DNA of 6,535 nt, from positions 6,872-13,406 of the forward strand of contig DOWQ01000047.1 of the NCBI GenBank assembly GCA_003519485.1. The letters are read 5' to 3'. The notes below the pieces were generated by a model. The model ran no database searches. It saw nothing but the letters and a program-made list of their open reading frames with translations, and was not told where the DNA came from. Each line of letters starts with the position of its first letter. Positions within the stretch are counted from its first letter, which is position 1. Source of the DNA: Streptomyces sp. GTDB taxonomy: Bacteria > Actinomycetota > Actinomycetes > Streptomycetales > Streptomycetaceae. The translations under genes were made by a program, and so were the position numbers. This document shows, piece by piece, positions 1 to 6,535 of the stretch.

Positions 1-1562
1 GATGGGGATCAGATACACGAACTGCGGCATCGTCTGGAAGATGTCCAGCACCGGCCGCAGCAGCCGTTCCAGGCGTTCGCTGCGGGCGGCGGCGATGCCG
101 ACGGCGAAGCCGAGCACCAGCGTGACCGCGACGGCGGCGAGGACCTGCGAGAGCGTGTCCAGCGACGGGTTCCACACACCGAGTACGCCGAGCGCGGCCG
201 TGGCGAGGACGGCGGTCAGCGCGGTGCGCCAGGTGCCGATGGTCCAGGCGAGGGCGGCGACGACGAGCAGCACGGACCACCACGGCAGCCCCTGGAGGCC
301 GGAGCGGAGCGGGTTGAGGACCCAGCTCGTGAAGTGCGCCGCCCAGTCGGCGGTGCCGCCGGTGACCGGCACCCCGGTGTAGAGGTGGTCGACCATCCAC
401 TCCTTGGCGGTGTTGACCGGCTCCGCGATGGGCACGACCCAGCCGTCCGGCCAGATCAGCCCGCCCACGGCCCGCCCCACGGCGGCGACGGCGGCGACGA
501 GCAGCGCGACCAGGGCCCAGCCGCGCCAGCTGCGCAGGACGTGCGGGCCGGTCGGCTCCTCGCCGATCCGCTTGCCCGCGGCCTCGGTCGTACGGTCCAG
601 GACGACGGCGAGCAGCACGATCGGGATGCCGGCGGCGAACGCCTCGCCGACGTCGACGGCGGACAGCGCCTGGTAGACGCGGTCACCGAGGCCGCCGGCG
701 CCGATGACCGAGGCGATGACGGCCATCGACAGGGCCATCATGATCGTCTGGTTGAGGCCGAGCAGCAGCTCCTTGCGGGCCAGCGGCAGCCGGGCGGTCG
801 TCAGCCGCTGCCGCCCGGTGGCGCCGAGCGAGGTCACGGCCTCCATCACGCCGGTGTCGGCATGGCGCAGGCCCAGGGCGGTGAGCCGCGCCATCGGCGG
901 GGCCGCGTAAATGACGGTGGCCAGCACGGCGCCGGGCACTCCGATGCCGAAGATCAGCACGACCGGCAGCAGGTAGGCGAAGGCCGGCAGCACCTGCATG
1001 GTGTCGAGCACGGGACGCAGCAGGCGGTACGTACGGTCCGACAGCCCGGCGGCGAGGCCGAGCAGCGCGCCCAGCAGCACCGAGACGAGCACGGCGATCA
1101 CCATCAGGGCCAGCGTCTGCATGGTCGGCACCCACATGCCGAGGAAGCCGCACAGAGCGATGCAGACGGTGGTGGTGACGGCGAGCCGCGGGCCGGCCAC
1201 CCGCCAGGCGACCAGCCCGGCGACGGCCGTGACCCCGGCCCAGCCGAGGCCGAGCAGCACCAGGTAGACGGCGCGCACGCCGAGCACGATGCCGTTGCTG
1301 ATGTGGCCGAAGAAGTACAGGAAGAGCGGGTGGCTGTCGCGGTTGTCGATGATCCAGTCGTTGACCTCGCCGAGCGGCCCGGACACGTCGGCGGTCAGCT
1401 CCGCGGGCCAGCTGCCGCTGGCCCAGCGGGCGTGCAGCAGCGGCACGGCCACCGCGGCGACGAGCGCGAGCAGCAGCAGTTTGCCGAGGGCGGGCCGGCG
1501 CGTCAGCGCGGCGATCGGATTCCACCGGGCGGGGCCGGCGGCGGTGGTTTCGGCAGTGGCCA

Positions 1563-1563
<1 letters not shown>
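1..1563 (-). CDS. proW: Glycine betaine/proline ABC importer permease, tandem-fused ProW modules (partial, C-terminus beyond left edge)
   Basis: This is the membrane subunit of an osmoprotectant ABC importer. It reads MATAETTAAGPARWN... and stays open for 521 codons to base 1. Module 1 (about residues 25-340) has a first membrane helix at about 26-41, an extracytoplasmic Trp-rich stretch at 42-80, and further hydrophobic helices to about 324. Its EAA loop, which contacts the ATPase, begins at E241 (EAVTSLGATGRQRL) and is followed by LNQTIMMALSMAVIASVIGAGG, closely resembling E. coli ProW. A second module starts at about 342: a new helix, another Trp-rich outer segment (372-428), then LLRPVLD at 501-507, matching LLRPVLD at 181-187 exactly 320 residues earlier. 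The second EAA loop is not reached. ATG at 1563 overlaps the ATPase stop as TGATG, and GAGGTG at 1572-1577 lies 8 bases upstream. Family assignment is firm; whether it prefers betaine, proline or choline cannot be read from the sequence. Confidence 0.93.
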
Positions 1564-2680
<1,117 letters not shown>

Positions 2681-2684
<4 letters not shown>

Positions 2685-4258
2685 CGGGCAACGCCTCCGT
2701 CGGTGGTGTCTGCTGCGAGCAACTCCGCGCACTTCTCGCCGACCATCAGCACGCCGATCATCGGGTTGACGGCGGGCATGGTCGGGAACACCGACGCGTC
2801 GGCGATCCGGATGCCGTCCAGGCCGCGAATCCGCAGCTGCGGGTCGACGACGGCCATCGGGTCGCCGGCGGCGCCCATCCGGCAGGTGCCCGCCGGATGG
2901 TAGACGGTGTGCGCGACCTTGCGGGCGTACTCGCTGATGTCCTCGTCCGAGGTGACCTCCGGGCCGGGGGCCACCTCGCGCTTCAGCCAGTGGGCGAGCG
3001 GCTCGGTTTTCGCGATCTCACGGGCGAGCTTGATGCCGTCGACGAGGGTGCGGCCGTCGTGGTCGTCCTCGTCCGTGAAGTAGCGGAAGTCGAGGGCGGG
3101 CTTCACGGCCGGGTCGGCGCTGGTGAGGTAGAGCCGGCCGCGGCTGTGCGGCTTGGGGATGTTGGGCGTCATCGACACGCCGTGCTCGGGCTTTTCGTAG
3201 CCCAGCCGCTCGGGGTTGTCGGTGAACGGGATCTGGTAGAAGTGGAACATCAGGTCGGGGCCCCGGGATTCGGGGTCCCGCCGTACGAAGAGGCCCGCGT
3301 CCGAGTCCATCGCGGAGTTCTCCGGGATCGGCCCGTCGGTCTCCCAGACGATGACGGACTCGGGGTGGTCGAGCAGGTTCTCGCCGACACCCGGCAGGTC
3401 GTGGACGACGGGAATCCCCAGCGCCTCGAGATCGCCCCGGGGGCCGATGCCGGAGTGCATCAGCAGCCGCGGGGTGTCGACCGCGCCCGCGCAGACCAGC
3501 ACCTCGCGGCGGGCCCGCAGCAGGGTCTCCGTGCCGTCCTTCGCCCGGACCCGCACGCCGGTCGCCCGGCTGCCGTCCAGCTCCAGCTCGTATGCCCAGG
3601 TCTCCAGCAGAATGCGGAGGTTGGGGCGGTCGCCGGCCTCGATGTGCGGGTGGAGATAGGCGACGGAGGCGGAGGAGCGCTTGTTGTCCTCCGGGTGGTA
3701 GGCCAGGTCGAAGAAGCCGACACCCTCGTGGAACGGCTCCTTGTTGAAGCTCTCGACGCGCGGCACCCCGGCGGCCTGCTGCGCGGCCGCCACGAAGTCA
3801 CGGGCGATCGCGTTCCGGTCCTTCTCGTCCACCGGGACGATGTTGTTGCGGAGCTTGCCGAAGAACGGGTCCATGGCGGCCGCGTCCCAGCCCTCGGCGC
3901 CCGCCTCGGCCCACTCGTCCCAGTCCCCGGGCAGCGGCTTGAAGCTGATCAGGGTGTTGTGCGAGGAGCAGCCGCCGAGCACCCGCGCCCGGCTGTGCCG
4001 GATGAAGGAGTTGCCGCGCGGCTGCTCGGTGGTCGGGTAGTCGTAGTCGAGGTCACCGCCGAGCAGACCCAGCCAGCGGCGCAGGGTGAGCACCTCGGGG
4101 CGGTCGATGTCCGACGGGCCGCCCTCGACGAGGGTGACGGTGACGCCGGGGTCCTCGGTCAGCCGGGAGGCGATGACCGAGCCGGCCGTGCCGCCGCCGA
4201 CGATCACGTAGTCGACGGGCTCGGCTTCGGGTGGCGGGGTGGTGCTGGACGGCGGCAT
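2681..4258 (-). CDS. GMC flavoprotein, choline oxidase/choline dehydrogenase group (codA-like active site, betA role)
   Basis: Predicted to oxidise choline to betaine aldehyde, and perhaps on to glycine betaine, using FAD. The 525-residue protein has the Rossmann FAD motif VIVGGGTAG at 18-26, VEGG at 44-47 for the FAD ribose, GGCSSHN at 95-101, the second GMC region CAGAVDTPRLL at 256-266, and the C-terminal VYHPAGTCRMG at 452-462 with catalytic His454, paired with N498. Aligned from memory with Arthrobacter choline oxidase, it keeps the equivalents of H99 (covalent FAD link; H100 here), E312 (binds the trimethylammonium group; E300), H351 (H339), V464 and H466 (V452, H454) and N510 (N498). 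E. coli BetA has GGSSLIN instead and lacks that histidine. ATG at 4258 has GAGGAG (4268-4273) 9 bases upstream. It lies 58 bases after the aldehyde dehydrogenase and overlaps the ATPase gene by four bases. No signal peptide is seen, so it is cytoplasmic. The choice between oxidase and dehydrogenase is inference. Confidence 0.9.
2694..2698 (-). promoter_or_regulatory. Ribosome binding site of proV, inside the end of the flavoprotein gene
   Basis: GGAGG on the minus strand lies 9 bases before ATG 2684 and inside the last codons of the flavoprotein gene. It decides the start of the ATPase and, with the ATGA overlap, indicates coupled translation. Confidence 0.75.
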
Positions 4259-4316
4259 GGGCGGCTGCTCCTCTGCAAGGTGCGTGCGTATGCGTACTCG
4301 GTGAACAGACGGGCTG

Positions 4317-5819
<1,503 letters not shown>

Positions 5820-5831
5820 GTGTGAGTTCTG

Positions 5832-5837
5832 CCTTCC
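5832..5837 (-). promoter_or_regulatory. Ribosome binding site of gbsA (supports start at 5819)
   Basis: GGAAGG on the minus strand lies 12 bases before the ATG at 5819. The spacing is a little long, but the site, together with the family-like N-terminus MSALETLHIDG, favours this start over the ATG at 5918. Confidence 0.5.
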
Positions 5838-5857
5838 GTGCCTGGAATGTCCCCGCC

Positions 5858-5886
5858 AGTCCAGCCGCATTACGGCATACCGGCAA
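5858..5886 (-). promoter_or_regulatory. Candidate promoter of the betaine operon
   Basis: In the 139-base gap between the partial upstream gene and the aldehyde dehydrogenase, the minus strand holds TTGCCG (5886-5881), a 17-base spacer, then TGGACT (5863-5858). These match the streptomycete housekeeping consensus (TTGACR and TAGRRT) at about five and four of six positions. Transcription would start near 5851, leaving a leader of about 30 bases that includes the ribosome binding site. The second -10 base is G where A is strongly preferred, so this is only a candidate. The rest of the gap (5887-5958) shows no clear gene or strong terminator. Confidence 0.25.
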
Positions 5887-5958
5887 CTGAGACCCCTCCC
5901 CCATCGGCCGGAAAACATGCAGAGGGCTTAACGCTGAGTGGCGCTCCTCACTCCTGGC

Positions 5959-6535
5959 TCACTCGACGTGCGGCGGCGCGGCGCAGATCTCGCCCGGGCA
6001 GAAGGAGGTGTGCAGCACCTCGAGAATCTCCTGGTGGCCGGCCCACTCGTCGTCGGGAGCGGCGAACAGCAGGGCATAGCGGACGCTGTTCGCGGCGGTG
6101 AAGCCGCGGACGAGAGTGTGACGCACAGTGTCGTCCTGAGTCAGATGCGTGTACTCCAATTCCGCCGTGTCGCCGCTTTCCGCGCTGTCGCCGCCGGCAG
6201 CGCCGTCCGTGCGGACCCGTTCGAGCCGGATCTGCCGGTACTCGTCCGCCTGCGCCGACACGTAGGCGTCCGTCTCCTCCATCGCCGCGAACGGGGTCAT
6301 GCCGGGCTCGGTCAGCTCGTAGATCTGGATCAGGCTGTCGTCGTCGTCCGCCCGGAAGAAGACGCTGTCCCGCTCGGTGTCGCGCTGCCAGCTGTCCGGG
6401 ACGTCGACGCTGTAGCCGGCCGGTTCCCGCACCCGCCGGAAGCCCGCCGGCGGCGAGGCCCCCGGCGAGGGCCCGGCGGCTCCGGGGGACGAGGGCGTGG
6501 GACCGCCGGTGGCCCGGGCGGAGGCGGACGGGGCG
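5959..6535 (-). CDS. C-terminal part of a putative membrane-anchored or secreted protein with an extracytoplasmic sensor-like domain (partial)
   Basis: The frame is open from the right edge (191 residues visible) to TGA at 5961-5959. A GTG at 6432 could serve as a start but is probably internal: the same frame continues upstream through a Pro/Ser/Ala/Gly-rich segment (about 6440-6535, for example GAAGPSPGASPPAG) typical of linkers between a membrane helix and an outer domain. The globular part begins FRRVREPAGYSVDVPDSWQR and continues with an acidic patch (ADDDDSLIQIYE), a helix-like stretch with MEETDAYVSAQ, a strand-rich portion (TAELEYTHL, TLVRGF, RYALLFAAP), and the tail SFCPGEICAAPPHVE with two cysteines. 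The pattern 'PAGY-V-VP--W' followed by alternating strands is what I associate with PsbP/Mog1-like domains at the ends of Streptomyces Ser/Thr kinases and lipoproteins. No catalytic motif is visible, so function is unknown. Co-directional with the betaine operon but separated by 139 bases, so probably unrelated. Confidence 0.7.
   Translation of the reverse strand, partial: APSASARATGGPTPSSPGAAGPSPGASPPAGFRRVREPAGYSVDVPDSWQRDTERDSVFFRADDDDSLIQIYELTEPGMTPFAAMEETDAYVSAQADEYRQIRLERVRTDGAAGGDSAESGDTAELEYTHLTQDDTVRHTLVRGFTAANSVRYALLFAAPDDEWAGHQEILEVLHTSFCPGEICAAPPHVE

Noticed and set aside
683..1525. Minus-strand open frame of 280 codons within the permease
   Set aside because: It is in another frame of the same strand; its product is Arg/Ala/Pro-rich low-complexity, while the permease frame shows membrane helices and an EAA loop.
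4281..4298. Short GCGT/GCGTA repeats in the gap between the two enzyme genes
   Set aside because: Only a few units of imperfect repeat and an imperfect 10-base palindrome; not distinguishable from chance in this composition.
5820..5918. N-terminal extension of the aldehyde dehydrogenase from the ATG at 5918
   Set aside because: The extra 33 residues do not resemble the family N-terminus, overlap the likely promoter, and the ATG at 5819 has its own Shine-Dalgarno.
5936..5953. Possible terminator after the partial upstream gene: GAGTG, 8-base loop, CACTC
   Set aside because: A five-base-pair stem with no T-run is too weak to call as a terminator.

Overview
The window is very GC-rich DNA (roughly 70% or more) with strong G/C bias at third codon positions, no in-frame TTA codon that I could find, and Shine-Dalgarno-led, tightly packed genes. 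This fits an actinomycete, most likely Streptomyces or a close relative. All supported genes lie on the minus strand, so transcription runs from high to low coordinates.

From right to left: (1) bases 5959-6535 hold the C-terminal part of an exported or membrane-anchored protein, with a Pro/Ser/Ala-rich linker and a globular extracytoplasmic-type domain; its N-terminus lies beyond the right edge. (2) A 139-base intergenic region (5820-5958) probably carries the promoter of the next operon. (3) Bases 4317-5819 encode a GbsA/BetB-type betaine aldehyde dehydrogenase. (4) After a 58-base gap, 2681-4258 encodes a GMC flavoprotein of the choline oxidase/choline dehydrogenase group. (5) Overlapping its stop by ATGA, 1563-2684 encodes a ProV/OpuAA-type ATPase of a glycine betaine/proline ABC importer. 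(6) Overlapping that by TGATG, 1-1563 encodes the cognate ProW-type permease, which contains a complete permease module followed by the start of a second one; it runs off the left edge.

Together genes 3-6 form one osmoprotectant operon. The flavoprotein oxidises choline to betaine aldehyde (possibly on to betaine), the aldehyde dehydrogenase finishes the conversion to glycine betaine with NAD(P)+, and the ABC system imports glycine betaine or choline. The substrate-binding protein and any GbsR/BetI-like regulator are not in the window; the binding protein is plausibly just beyond the left edge.

The system as a whole is a recognisable pathway, not a new one. The parts that deserve a second look are: a flavoprotein that would readily be labelled choline dehydrogenase but carries the choline-oxidase active site, including the histidine that anchors FAD covalently, with a shortened loop and a Ser-to-Thr change; a permease with two fused ProW modules; an ATPase with only one recognisable CBS unit; and two mutually exclusive hairpins over the stop codon of the dehydrogenase. 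Comparisons with Arthrobacter choline oxidase, Bacillus GbsA and E. coli ProV/ProW/BetA were made from memory, not by a search.
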